A stretch of DNA of 64,000 nt, taken from NCBI GenBank assembly GCA_008923315.1, contig WBSF01000002.1, positions 62,001 to 126,000 of the forward strand, in the 5' to 3' direction. This document shows positions 39,075-46,859 of the stretch, piece after piece (within the stretch, counting starts at the first letter, position 1; each line of letters starts with the position of its first letter). The position numbers and the translations under genes were made by a program. The notes beneath the pieces were generated by a model, which saw nothing but the letters and a program-made list of their open reading frames with translations, made no database searches and was not told where the DNA came from. Source of the stretch: Betaproteobacteria bacterium SCN1. GTDB lineage: Bacteria > Pseudomonadota > Gammaproteobacteria > Burkholderiales > Thiobacillaceae.

Positions 39075-40817
39075 TCAGGCATAGCTGCCGTCGTAGTCGG
39101 CGATACCCGGATTCTTTTTGCCGATACCGACGATCTTGGGGGTGTTGAGCTTGACGCCCTTGATGGTCTTCTTGTCGCGCAGATAGGCCGCGACGACATC
39201 CCAGACCGGCTCGCCCTGCGCGCCTTCGCCCACCGGCGCCCAGCCGGCCACCTTGTAGGTCTTGTCGGCCTCGACCGGCTTGCCTTTGAGCATCATGTCG
39301 CCGATGCGCTCGCCGATCTTCTTGTTGGGATTGACGGTGTACTCGATGCCGCCGACACGTACCATGTCGCCGCCCTGCTGGTAATAGGGGTCGGCGTTGA
39401 AGAGGTTGTCGCAGACATCCTCCATGATGGTCTTGATGGTGGCACCGGTCATCTCGGTCAGCGTGGTCTGCGGGTAAGTGATGGCGGTCTGGTCCATCAG
39501 GCGTTCCATGGTGATGGGGTCGCCCGGCAGCAGGGTGGTGCCCCAGCGGAAGCCCGGCGAGAAGGCGGCATCGGCGCCTTTCACTTCCATCAGCGCGTCG
39601 ACGATCACCTGATCCCAGGTGCCGTTGAAGTTGCCGCGGCGGTAGAGGAAGTCGTCCGTGACGGCCAGCGTCTCGTTGAGTTTGGCTTCGTAGGGCGCAC
39701 GCACCGTCTTGATGAAGGCCTCCATGTCCCGGTCGGCCGGCAGCAGGTTGGAGAACACCGGCAACAGGCGGTATTTGTAACTGGTGACGCGCTTGCCCTT
39801 GACCTCGAAGTCCATGACGCCGAGAAACTTGCCATTCGAGCCGGCGTTGGTGACGAGGGTGATGCCTTTCGCGTTCTTGACCTGTACGGGTTGCGGTACG
39901 CCGTCGTGGGTGTGGCCGCCGAAAATGGCATCGATACCGGTGACGCGGCTGGCCATCTTGAGGTCCACGTCCATGCCGTTGTGCGAGATCACGACGACGA
40001 CCTGGGCGCCGTTGGCGCGGGCGTCATCGACCCATTTCTGCATGCCGTCGTCGCGGATGCCGAAGCTCCAGTCGGGCACCATCCAGCGCGGGTTGGCGAT
40101 CGGGGTGTAGGGGAAGGCCTGGCCGATGACGGCCACCTTCACGCCGTTCTGCTCCTTCATCACGTAGGGCTTGAAGACCTGGTCGCCAAAGTCGTTGGTG
40201 ACGACGTTCTGCGCGACGAAGTCGACGTTGGCGTTCTTGAAGTCCTTGTTGACGATTTCCATCACGCGCTCGGCGCCGAAGGTCGATTCCCAGTGCGGCG
40301 TCATGATGTTCACGCCGAGCTTGATGCAGGCGTCGACCATGTCCTGGGCGTTGGTCCACAGCGAAGTGGCGGAACCCTGCCAGGTATCGCCGCCGTCGAG
40401 CAGCAGTGCACCGGGACGCTGGGCGCGCATCTTGTCGACCAGCGTCTTCAGATGGGCAAAGCCGCCGACCTTGCCGTAGACCTTGGCGGCTTCGGTGAAA
40501 TCGAGATAAGTAAAGGCATGCGCCTCGGCGCTGCCGGGCTTGATGCCGTAGGTTTTCAGCAGATCCTGGCCGACGATGTGCGGTACCTTGCCGAGGGCTT
40601 CGCCGACGCCCAGGTTGACGTTGGGCTCGCGAAACCAGATGGGCAGCAACTGGGCGTGACAGTCGGTGAAATGCAGGAAGGAGACGTTGCCGTGACGCGG
40701 CACGTCATAGAAATTCGCAGGCGCTTTCCCGGCGAGAGCAGACCTGCTGTCGAGCGCCATGCCAGAGGCGGCGGCGACGGCCAGCAGTTGCATAAATTCG
40801 CGGCGATTCATGTGCAT
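39075..40817 (-). CDS. soxB: Thiosulfohydrolase SoxB
   Basis: 580 residues from ATG at 40817 (AAGGA eight bases upstream); a second ATG at 40811 is possible. A twin-arginine signal (MNRREFM) is followed by the calcineurin-like/5'-nucleotidase domain: HFTDCHAQ (metal-binding D52, H54), LLDGGDTWQGS, and GGHTHDG. It hydrolyses sulfate from SoxY-cysteine-S-sulfonate, binding two manganese ions. Last gene of soxXYZAB. A terminator-like hairpin separates it from soxA, so it may have its own promoter. Confidence 0.95.
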   Translation of the reverse strand: MHMNRREFMQLLAVAAASGMALDSRSALAGKAPANFYDVPRHGNVSFLHFTDCHAQLLPIWFREPNVNLGVGEALGKVPHIVGQDLLKTYGIKPGSAEAHAFTYLDFTEAAKVYGKVGGFAHLKTLVDKMRAQRPGALLLDGGDTWQGSATSLWTNAQDMVDACIKLGVNIMTPHWESTFGAERVMEIVNKDFKNANVDFVAQNVVTNDFGDQVFKPYVMKEQNGVKVAVIGQAFPYTPIANPRWMVPDWSFGIRDDGMQKWVDDARANGAQVVVVISHNGMDVDLKMASRVTGIDAIFGGHTHDGVPQPVQVKNAKGITLVTNAGSNGKFLGVMDFEVKGKRVTSYKYRLLPVFSNLLPADRDMEAFIKTVRAPYEAKLNETLAVTDDFLYRRGNFNGTWDQVIVDALMEVKGADAAFSPGFRWGTTLLPGDPITMERLMDQTAITYPQTTLTEMTGATIKTIMEDVCDNLFNADPYYQQGGDMVRVGGIEYTVNPNKKIGERIGDMMLKGKPVEADKTYKVAGWAPVGEGAQGEPVWDVVAAYLRDKKTIKGVKLNTPKIVGIGKKNPGIADYDGSYA

Positions 40818-40918
40818 GGGCGTATCCTTGGATCGATGGTGGTGCGGTTCGGTATTGTCGGTTTGAGACGTAAGCCGCGTAAATAGTAACTCCGGTTCAT
40901 GCGGGGCTGGCATAAATG

Positions 40919-40944
40919 AAAAAGCCCGGTTGCCCGGGCTTTTT
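40919..40944. terminator. Intercistronic terminator-like hairpin between soxA and soxB
   Basis: AAAAAGCCCGG (40919-40929), loop TTGC, CCGGGCTTTTT (40934-40944). On the minus strand it lies 22 bases after the soxA stop and is followed by T residues, so a share of sox transcripts may stop before soxB. It is symmetric, so it could also act on the plus strand. Confidence 0.8.
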
Positions 40945-40965
40945 CGACCACGGCTTGCCGCAGGC

Positions 40966-41808
40966 TTACTTGCGGAAGACCGAGGCTTTCATCGGCAGAC
41001 CATTGGACAACGAGGAATGGAAATATTCCAGGTCGTTCATCGTGGTGCTGCCTTGTGCGGGCGGTACGGCGCGAACCTGCTTGAAACAGCCTTCGTAACG
41101 CGATTGCAGCGTCACGAGATTGTCGCCGCCGCGGAACACAGGCCAGTGTACGGCATGACCGACTGCCGGCGAGATGAGTTCCGAACGCAGGCGAACACCG
41201 GCATTCTGCACGTGGCAGTTGGCGCAGGCGAAGTTCAGCTGGCCTTTGCGGGCATAGAAGGTCTTTTTGCCGTCTTCGTACGCGGCCATGGCTTTCGGGC
41301 CTTCGACCTTGATGTTCATGAGCATGCCGTCCGACAGGGTCCGCATGTAGGCGGTGAGCACGCCCAGCGTTTTCTTGTCGCCGAGCTTGTAGGCGGTTTC
41401 GCCATTGGCGGTACGGCAATTGTTGAGCGCACCCTCAAGCGTCACGACCTTGCCCGTGGCGTCATCGAACATCGGGTAGTTGCCGGCGATCATCTTGCCG
41501 CCATTGGGCAGGCATTCGGCGTAAGTCTTGCCGTTCTTGAAAGGCGTTTCCCACAGTTTGCGCCCTGTATCGAGCTCGGATTCGAAAGGCGGAAACTCCA
41601 TGATCGCATCGTACTGGGCCTTGCTGTCGGCGTCGAAAGCGAGCGCGCCGTAGACGTAGTCTTCGATCTTGACGTTCGGATATTTGCTCGTGTAGTACTT
41701 GATGAGATCCTGCCTGTCCTGTTCGGGCGAGGCCTGAACGCTGGCAGCGCCCAGCGCGATTCCCAGACTGGCCATCCCTGCCAGCAATTTCACGATTTGT
41801 TGTTTCAT
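40966..41808 (-). CDS. soxA: L-cysteine S-thiosulfotransferase subunit SoxA
   Basis: 280 residues with a Sec signal (about 1-26). One haem motif CANCH (C195, C198, H199) is present in the C-terminal part. The N-terminal haem of some SoxA proteins is missing: C99 and C131 remain instead, probably as a disulfide. Active-site haem ligand C241 lies in RYEGCFKQVR. It conjugates thiosulfate to SoxY with SoxX. GGAGG precedes the ATG at 41808. A hairpin separates it from soxZ. Confidence 0.95.
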   Translation of the reverse strand: MKQQIVKLLAGMASLGIALGAASVQASPEQDRQDLIKYYTSKYPNVKIEDYVYGALAFDADSKAQYDAIMEFPPFESELDTGRKLWETPFKNGKTYAECLPNGGKMIAGNYPMFDDATGKVVTLEGALNNCRTANGETAYKLGDKKTLGVLTAYMRTLSDGMLMNIKVEGPKAMAAYEDGKKTFYARKGQLNFACANCHVQNAGVRLRSELISPAVGHAVHWPVFRGGDNLVTLQSRYEGCFKQVRAVPPAQGSTTMNDLEYFHSSLSNGLPMKASVFRK

Positions 41809-41841
41809 GCCGTCCTCCAGAAACCTGATGAATAAAGCGAA

Positions 41842-41864
41842 GCGGGGCTTTCGCCCCGCTTTTT
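41842..41864. other. Intercistronic GC hairpin between soxZ and soxA
   Basis: GCGGGGC (41842-41848), loop TTTC, GCCCCGC (41853-41859), then TTTTT on the plus strand. On the minus (sox) strand the stem has a GAAA tetraloop and only a weak T run (TTCGCTTTATT), so it is probably an RNA-stabilising or attenuating element rather than a full terminator. It sits between the soxZ stop (41876) and the soxA ribosome-binding site. Confidence 0.7.
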
Positions 41865-41875
41865 GTCCTGCCTGA

Positions 41876-42190
41876 TCAGCCGATTGCGGCTTCAGCAGAG
41901 TTTTTGTCGCCGGTGTTGTCTACCCAGTTGACGACGATCTTGTCGCCTGCCTTGGCACCCTTGACCTTGAAGCCGAGGTAGGGGTTTTTGGAGATGCCGC
42001 TACCGAGGTCGGCGGACAGTACTTCCTTGCCGTTGAGGGTTGCGGTGACTTCCTGGATGAAGTGCGCGGGGACCAGCTGGCCGGTCTTGGCGTCCTTACG
42101 CAGACCGGTTTCCATCGGGTGGTTCATCAGCACTTTGACGTCGGCAACATCGCCAGCCATGGTGGCGCGGATACGCATCGGTTCAGCCAT
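41876..42190 (-). CDS. soxZ: Thiosulfate oxidation carrier complex subunit SoxZ
   Basis: 104 residues, the normal SoxZ length. Starts MAEPMRIRAT, contains GDVADVKVLMNHPMETGLRKD and FIQEVTATLNGKEV, typical of the immunoglobulin-like SoxZ fold. No signal peptide; it is exported by piggyback on SoxY. Partner of SoxY in the carrier complex. Follows soxY by 58 bases. Confidence 0.95.
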   Translation of the reverse strand: MAEPMRIRATMAGDVADVKVLMNHPMETGLRKDAKTGQLVPAHFIQEVTATLNGKEVLSADLGSGISKNPYLGFKVKGAKAGDKIVVNWVDNTGDKNSAEAAIG

Positions 42191-42248
42191 TTGGCTATCC
42201 TTTCCTAAATATATTCAGTTCAATCGGGCGGTGTCGGGAGAGGGGGGG

Positions 42249-42716
42249 TCAGCCGCCGCAACCGCCGATGGTGACCTTGACTTCCTTGGCGGCGGTGTAG
42301 GACTTGCCGCCGGCGCTGACCACTGCGCGCACCAGCGCGGTCTGGCCCATTTTGATCCGGGTCGAGACATAGCCTTCGGTGCCGCCCGCCAGCGCGTAGC
42401 TGGCGACCAGCGGGGTCGCGTTCTTCTCGGCGAAGATGGCGATGCTGGTGGTGCCGGCAAGGTTGCTGGTGACTTCGACCGGGACCACTGCGCCGTTCTC
42501 GGCGATGTCGGGGGCCTTGATGGCGATGTCCTTGGAATCGGCGGGGGCGGAAACGCCCAGCCCCTTCATCGCGTCGCCAACGTTCTTGGCTTCGAAAGCG
42601 GGTTTGTTCCAGGCGGCCATTGCCTGAGTGGGCTTGAGCAGGCCTGCGGCCACGGCCACGGCCACGGTGCCGGCGCCCGCAGCGCCTTTCAGTACGTTTC
42701 TACGAAGTGCATTCAT
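42249..42716 (-). CDS. soxY: Thiosulfate oxidation carrier protein SoxY
   Basis: 155 residues from the ATG at 42716 (AAGGAG nine bases upstream). Twin-arginine signal (NALRRNVLKG). The C-terminal carrier motif GGCGG ends the protein, with carrier C153 as the site of sulfur attachment. Preceding KVTI and Ser/Lys pattern match SoxY. It carries sulfur intermediates between SoxAX and SoxB. Starts 36 bases after the soxX stop, so they are probably cotranscribed. Confidence 0.95.
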   Translation of the reverse strand: MNALRRNVLKGAAGAGTVAVAVAAGLLKPTQAMAAWNKPAFEAKNVGDAMKGLGVSAPADSKDIAIKAPDIAENGAVVPVEVTSNLAGTTSIAIFAEKNATPLVASYALAGGTEGYVSTRIKMGQTALVRAVVSAGGKSYTAAKEVKVTIGGCGG

Positions 42717-42751
42717 TGGCAAGTCTCCTTTGAACAATTGCAAATAGGGTT

Positions 42752-43117
42752 TCAAAGACCGTACACGAAGTCGGTCACTTTATCGATTTCCTGCTCGCTC
42801 AGTACGCCATGCTTGCCGAAGGGCGGCATCGATGTGCTGGGGTTGGTGGCGGTGGCGTCCCAGATCTGGGCGCGCAGCTTGGCCTTGTCGGGGAAGCGGG
42901 CGCTCATCGCGATGAGGGGGGGGCCGTACAGGCCGGTGGACTCGGCGTCCGGCACGGTGGGCATGCCGTGGCAGGCGAGGCAGTTGCCTTTCGAGCGGTT
43001 GAACGCGATGTCCTTGCCGGTCTCTTCCTTGGCAGCGGCGGTCTGGGCCATCACGTTACCGGCCACCATGGCGGCGCCGATGGCACATACGGCTGCGATA
43101 CGGTGCAACTTTCGCAT
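42752..43117 (-). CDS. soxX: Sulfur oxidation c-type cytochrome SoxX
   Basis: 121 residues with a Sec signal (about 1-24). One haem motif CLACH (C46, C49, H50) and a distal methionine (TSMPPFGKHG, about M97), typical of SoxX. Electron-accepting partner of SoxA. AGGAGG lies six bases before the ATG at 43117. First gene of the soxXYZAB run, with a 207-base upstream region to bepA. No soxCD is present anywhere in the window. Confidence 0.93.
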   Translation of the reverse strand: MRKLHRIAAVCAIGAAMVAGNVMAQTAAAKEETGKDIAFNRSKGNCLACHGMPTVPDAESTGLYGPPLIAMSARFPDKAKLRAQIWDATATNPSTSMPPFGKHGVLSEQEIDKVTDFVYGL

Positions 43118-43214
43118 TGTCGTCCTCCTAAAAAATTATCTGGCGTATTCGAAGAGCGCGCGTGCTGCTTGGGTTTGCCGCGCAGTGAACGCTATCCAGT
43201 CATGGATGGACCGA

Positions 43215-43244
43215 AGCATAGTGGAATTGGTTTTTGGCATGCAA
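43215..43244 (-). promoter_or_regulatory. Possible sigma-70-type promoter upstream of soxX
   Basis: Minus strand TTGCAT (43244-43239), 18-base spacer, TATGCT (43220-43215), about 98 bases before the soxX ATG. Each hexamer matches four of six consensus bases. The 207-base soxX-bepA gap is the only plausible site for the main sox promoter. No SoxR gene is in the window. Confidence 0.4.
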
Positions 43245-43324
43245 GGCCAAGTGCGAATTTTTACAGACCAAATGCGGGGTAATTTCCTACCAGCCCCGCC
43301 AATGCTGGATTGCGTGCAGTCGGC

Positions 43325-44746
43325 CTATTTTCCGCGCTGGGCCTTTTCCTGTGCTTGCCATTCGCGTTTTCGCGCCTCAGCCGCCGACTGGTCGTAAAAG
43401 CTGCCGTCCCCGGTTTTGATACCGAGCGAAATCTGTTCGATGGCCGCGACGAGGTTGCCGGAAAGCGCAGCGGCCTCGGCCTGGGCGCGGTGGCTCATCA
43501 GTTGATGGCCGAGCCGGGCGTGCGTCTTTGCGCTCAGTTGCCAGAGACGGCGGTCACCCGGGTAGAGATCGAGTTGCCGGTCCGCCAGTGCAAGCGCATC
43601 GCTGTTCCGGCCGGCTGTCAGGAGGGTGTCGATGTAACCATATTGCAGTGGGCGATAGCCCGGGTACTCGCGACTGCCGGACTGGTAGCGTTGCAGCGCG
43701 AGCGCGGAATTGCCGCCCTCGGCGGCGACTTGGGCGGCGAGCAGCTGGATCAGGGCGCTGCCGGATTTCGCAGCGAGCAGTTTCTGCGTTTCGGTTTCGG
43801 CCTCGCCGTACTGGCGCGCGCGCAACAGGGCGATGACCAGGCCGTAGCGTGCGGCGATCGCGCTGCTGTAACGTTTGTCTTTCAGGCTGGCGCGTGCCGT
43901 ATTGAGTGCGTCGGCGGGATTGTCCGTCCGTGCGCGGAGGCGGGCACGTACCAGCTGGAAGTCCAGACTGTCCGGCACCTGGTGGTAAGGCGCGGATTCG
44001 CTGCGTGCCTCCATGTCGGCGATGCGCTCGCTGGTGATGGGGTGGGTGCGCAGATAGGCGGGCGCGCTGGTGTCGTAGAAACGGTTCGCGCGTTGCAGCC
44101 GCTCGAAGAAGCTGCTCATCGCGTGAGGATCGAACCCGGCGCGGCCGAGCATGTCGTAGCCGAGACGGTCGGCTTCGCGTTCATAGTCGCGGCTGAAGCT
44201 GAGCTGGTTCTGGATCGCGTAGGCCTGGGTCGATGCGATGGCTGCCCCGGCCACGTTGGCGTTGGAGCGCGAAGCCAGAAGGGCGAGCGCCAGTGCCGCC
44301 ATGGTCGGCCAGTAGCTCTGGCTCTGTGCGGCGACCATGCGTGCCATATGGTCCTGGGTGACGTGGGCGATCTCGTGGGCGATTACGCTCGCCAGTTCGG
44401 ATTCACTTTGCGCGGCGAGCAGCAGGCCGGTATGGACGCCGACGTTGCCGCCAGGCAGGGCGAAGGCATTGATACTGGGGTCGTCCACGACGAAGAAGGT
44501 GAAATCGCGCTGGCTGCGGCTGCTGACCGAGACCAGCTTGTAGCCCAGCTGGTTGAGATAGGTTTCGGCCACCGGATCGTCGAGGTAGCGCGGATCGGCA
44601 TAGACGTCGCGCAGTATCGCGCGGCCCAGCGACTGTTCTTCCTGATCGGAGAAGTACTGGCGCGAAACCTCGCCGAGATCCGGCAGGTCGGTTGCTGCGA
44701 AAACCGGCGGGCAGGCAAGCGCAATAACGAGCAGGGAACGAAGCAT
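43325..44746 (-). CDS. bepA: BepA-type outer-membrane M48 metalloprotease/chaperone
   Basis: 473 residues. Signal peptide (about 1-17), then the M48 domain with zinc motif HEIAH at 124-128, plus a third ligand in FSRDYEREADRLG. A TPR domain (about 270-440) follows. BepA assists LptD and OMP assembly in the periplasm and degrades stalled intermediates. Length matches E. coli BepA (487). It is divergent from moaC (71 bases). Unrelated to sox next door, apart from orientation. Confidence 0.92.
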   Translation of the reverse strand: MLRSLLVIALACPPVFAATDLPDLGEVSRQYFSDQEEQSLGRAILRDVYADPRYLDDPVAETYLNQLGYKLVSVSSRSQRDFTFFVVDDPSINAFALPGGNVGVHTGLLLAAQSESELASVIAHEIAHVTQDHMARMVAAQSQSYWPTMAALALALLASRSNANVAGAAIASTQAYAIQNQLSFSRDYEREADRLGYDMLGRAGFDPHAMSSFFERLQRANRFYDTSAPAYLRTHPITSERIADMEARSESAPYHQVPDSLDFQLVRARLRARTDNPADALNTARASLKDKRYSSAIAARYGLVIALLRARQYGEAETETQKLLAAKSGSALIQLLAAQVAAEGGNSALALQRYQSGSREYPGYRPLQYGYIDTLLTAGRNSDALALADRQLDLYPGDRRLWQLSAKTHARLGHQLMSHRAQAEAAALSGNLVAAIEQISLGIKTGDGSFYDQSAAEARKREWQAQEKAQRGK

Positions 44747-44817
44747 CGATCAGCGGGCGCGCGGGGCGGGAGAGGTATTTCGTTTACGATGCGCGAATTG
44801 CATAGGGGTTCCGATAC

Positions 44818-45306
44818 ATGAGCGATTTCACCCATTTCGATGCAGGGGGCCAGGCGGTCATGGTGGACGTGGCCGGCAAGGCCGATACGCGCCGCATTGC
44901 CGTGGCCAGCGGCCGGATTCGCATGTTACCCGATACGCTGGCCCGCATTCAGGAAGGCCGGGCCGGCAAGGGGGATGTGCTGGGGATTGCCCGCATCGCA
45001 GCGATTCAGGCGACCAAGCGTACCGCCGAGCTGATCCCGTTGTGCCACCCGATCGCATTGACTCGCGTGGGGGTCGAATTCGAGCCGGATGCCGCGTCGT
45101 CGTCCGTGCGCTGCGTGGTCACTGCAGAGACGGTCGGCAAGACCGGAGTCGAAATGGAAGCGTTGACGGGCGTATCGGCGGCCCTGCTGACCATCTACGA
45201 CATGTGCAAGGCGGTTGATCGCGGGATGACGCTTTCGGATATCCACCTGCGGGAGAAGCAGGGGGGGCGTTCCGGATACTGGCGCGCCGATGGCCAGAAT
45301 GATTAG
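44818..45306 (+). CDS. moaC: Cyclic pyranopterin monophosphate synthase MoaC
   Basis: 162 residues. Conserved [28 protein letters not shown] and [24 protein letters not shown] match MoaC throughout. It completes cPMP formation with MoaA in molybdopterin synthesis. Placed about 1.6 kb before soeA, a molybdenum enzyme gene, so expression may be coordinated. AGGGG lies upstream of ATG 44818. Next gene starts 56 bases later. Confidence 0.95.
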   Translation: MSDFTHFDAGGQAVMVDVAGKADTRRIAVASGRIRMLPDTLARIQEGRAGKGDVLGIARIAAIQATKRTAELIPLCHPIALTRVGVEFEPDAASSSVRCVVTAETVGKTGVEMEALTGVSAALLTIYDMCKAVDRGMTLSDIHLREKQGGRSGYWRADGQND

Positions 45307-45362
45307 CCGTTGGTCCGTTCGTTCTCTTTGTGAATCTGTTGCAGTCCGGCAGGATTAGCGGC

Positions 45363-46073
45363 ATGCACTTCGGACGAACGATGAAATGGCTGTGGGCATT
45401 GGCTGCGCTTCCCGCTTTTGCCGTGCAGGCGGCATTGCCGGAATACCGGGGCTTTCCCGGCGAGGGTACGCGGCTCCTGCTCTGGGTAAGCGCCGAACGC
45501 GGTCGTGCCGGACCCGAAGCCGAGGCGGCCGGCAGGCTGGCGTCACAAGGTGTGGCGGTATGGTCTCTCGATCCCACGGGCGCCTATTTCCTGCCGCAAT
45601 TGCCCAGCAGCATGGATGCGATTCCTGTCGCGGACATTGTCGACTGGTTGCGGGCGGCGCTTGCCAGTGGCAAGTCGGTGACGGTATATGCGGTATCGCG
45701 GGCGGCGGTGCCGGTGCTGCGCGCTGCCGCGCGGCTGGATGCGGGTGAACGTGCGCGCCTGTGCATGCTGCTGATGTATCCGAATCTGTATGCATCGGCC
45801 GAAGCGTTGGACGAAGCCGATTATCTCGATGTCGGCCGGCTGGAACGATTGAGGGTGCGCATTCTGCAACCGCGCCGTTCGGCGGCGACGCTCTGGCTTC
45901 CGGTGCAGATCGACCACCTGGCCGGACTCGGTGCGCAGGTGAGCCACGTAATTCTGGAGAATCTGCGCGAGGGATTCTGGGGGCGCGAGACGCCCACTGA
46001 GTATGAAACGGCCGAGAGTCGGCACCTGGATGCGTTGTTGCTGCGGGAAATGGAGAGCGAGGCGTGCAAATGA
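45363..46073 (+). CDS. Exported protein with an alpha/beta-hydrolase-like pattern
   Basis: 236 residues from ATG at 45363 (AGGA nine bases upstream); ATG at 45381 also fits the signal peptide. Signal peptide ends near FAVQA-A. The mature part has LLLWVSAERG, a GVAVWSLDPTGAYFLPQLPSSM stretch, and VYAVSRAAVPVLRAAARL, resembling a hydrolase loop with a serine nucleophile (VSRAA), but catalytic residues were not proven. The stop overlaps the tlpA-like start (ATGA), so they are coupled. Role unknown. Confidence 0.6.
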   Translation: MHFGRTMKWLWALAALPAFAVQAALPEYRGFPGEGTRLLLWVSAERGRAGPEAEAAGRLASQGVAVWSLDPTGAYFLPQLPSSMDAIPVADIVDWLRAALASGKSVTVYAVSRAAVPVLRAAARLDAGERARLCMLLMYPNLYASAEALDEADYLDVGRLERLRVRILQPRRSAATLWLPVQIDHLAGLGAQVSHVILENLREGFWGRETPTEYETAESRHLDALLLREMESEACK

Positions 46074-46594
46074 GTGTGTGGTCGAAACTGGCGATTGCGG
46101 CAGGCGTGGCCTTGGGCCTGCAGGCGCAGGGTGCGGGCCTTGAGGCACGCGCGAAACTGGAAGCGCCCGAGATGCGGGCCATCGATCTGCAGGGGCAATT
46201 CCGTTCGCTGGGCGAATATCGCGGCAAGGTGGTATTGCTGAATTTCTGGGCGACCTGGTGTCCGCCCTGCCGGCGCGAAATGCCCTCGATGGAGCGCCTG
46301 CGTCGCAACATGGCTGGCCGGCCGCTGGAAATCGTGGCGGTCGACAGTGCGGAAACGCCGGAGGAGGTTCGGGCTTTTCTGGACACCCTGGATCTCGGTT
46401 TCCCGATTTTGCTGGATTCCGACGGCCAGAACACGCGTCGCTGGAAAGTGTACGCATTGCCGACCTCTTTTTTACTGGACGCAGAGGGCCGCATCCGCTA
46501 TGTACTCAAGGGTGGGGCCGAATGGGACGAGGGCGAAGCGTTGCAGGCGATCGAGAACCTGCTGGGGGAAGCGGCGCAACCGGTGGCCCGGTAA
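46070..46594 (+). CDS. TlpA-type thioredoxin/disulfide reductase
   Basis: 174 residues from the ATG at 46070 (ATGA overlap, GAGG eight bases upstream); a GTG at 46064 is less likely. Signal peptide ends near about residue 22. Thioredoxin fold with C64-PP-C67 in NFWATWCPPCRREMP, typical of TlpA/ResA. It acts in the periplasm, for example in cytochrome c maturation. A second periplasmic thiol-redox protein in the sulfur region. 265 bases follow to soeA. Confidence 0.88.
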   Translation: MSVWSKLAIAAGVALGLQAQGAGLEARAKLEAPEMRAIDLQGQFRSLGEYRGKVVLLNFWATWCPPCRREMPSMERLRRNMAGRPLEIVAVDSAETPEEVRAFLDTLDLGFPILLDSDGQNTRRWKVYALPTSFLLDAEGRIRYVLKGGAEWDEGEALQAIENLLGEAAQPVAR

Positions 46595-46805
46595 GTGGGG
46601 AATCCTATAACCTCATAAAAAATAAGGATTTCTATCGGCCGGCTTTATCGGCTTATCAAGCATATTGCTTGCCACGGAGCTGGCCGGAAGTGCAAAATAA
46701 CGGCATATTCGAAATGTTTAATATATAGCCGTTCCCCGCGGTAATGGTGCTGTAGCGCCGACGCCGCCCCGCATTACCCCAGCATTTGATATATGAATCA
46801 GGGCA

Positions 46806-46819
46806 AAGCTGCGCAGCTT
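46806..46819. promoter_or_regulatory. 14-bp perfect palindrome upstream of soeA
   Basis: AAGCTGCGCAGCTT is a perfect palindrome 40 bases before the soeA ATG. A second hairpin can form with CGCAGC/GCTGCG just downstream (about 46812-46832). The 265-base gap also contains AT-rich stretches (46690-46730) that could hold the promoter. The function is unknown; it could be an operator or a 5'-UTR structure. Confidence 0.4.
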
Positions 46820-46859
46820 CCGTGAGGCTGCGGGGGACGTTTTTGAACTCAGAGACCGC

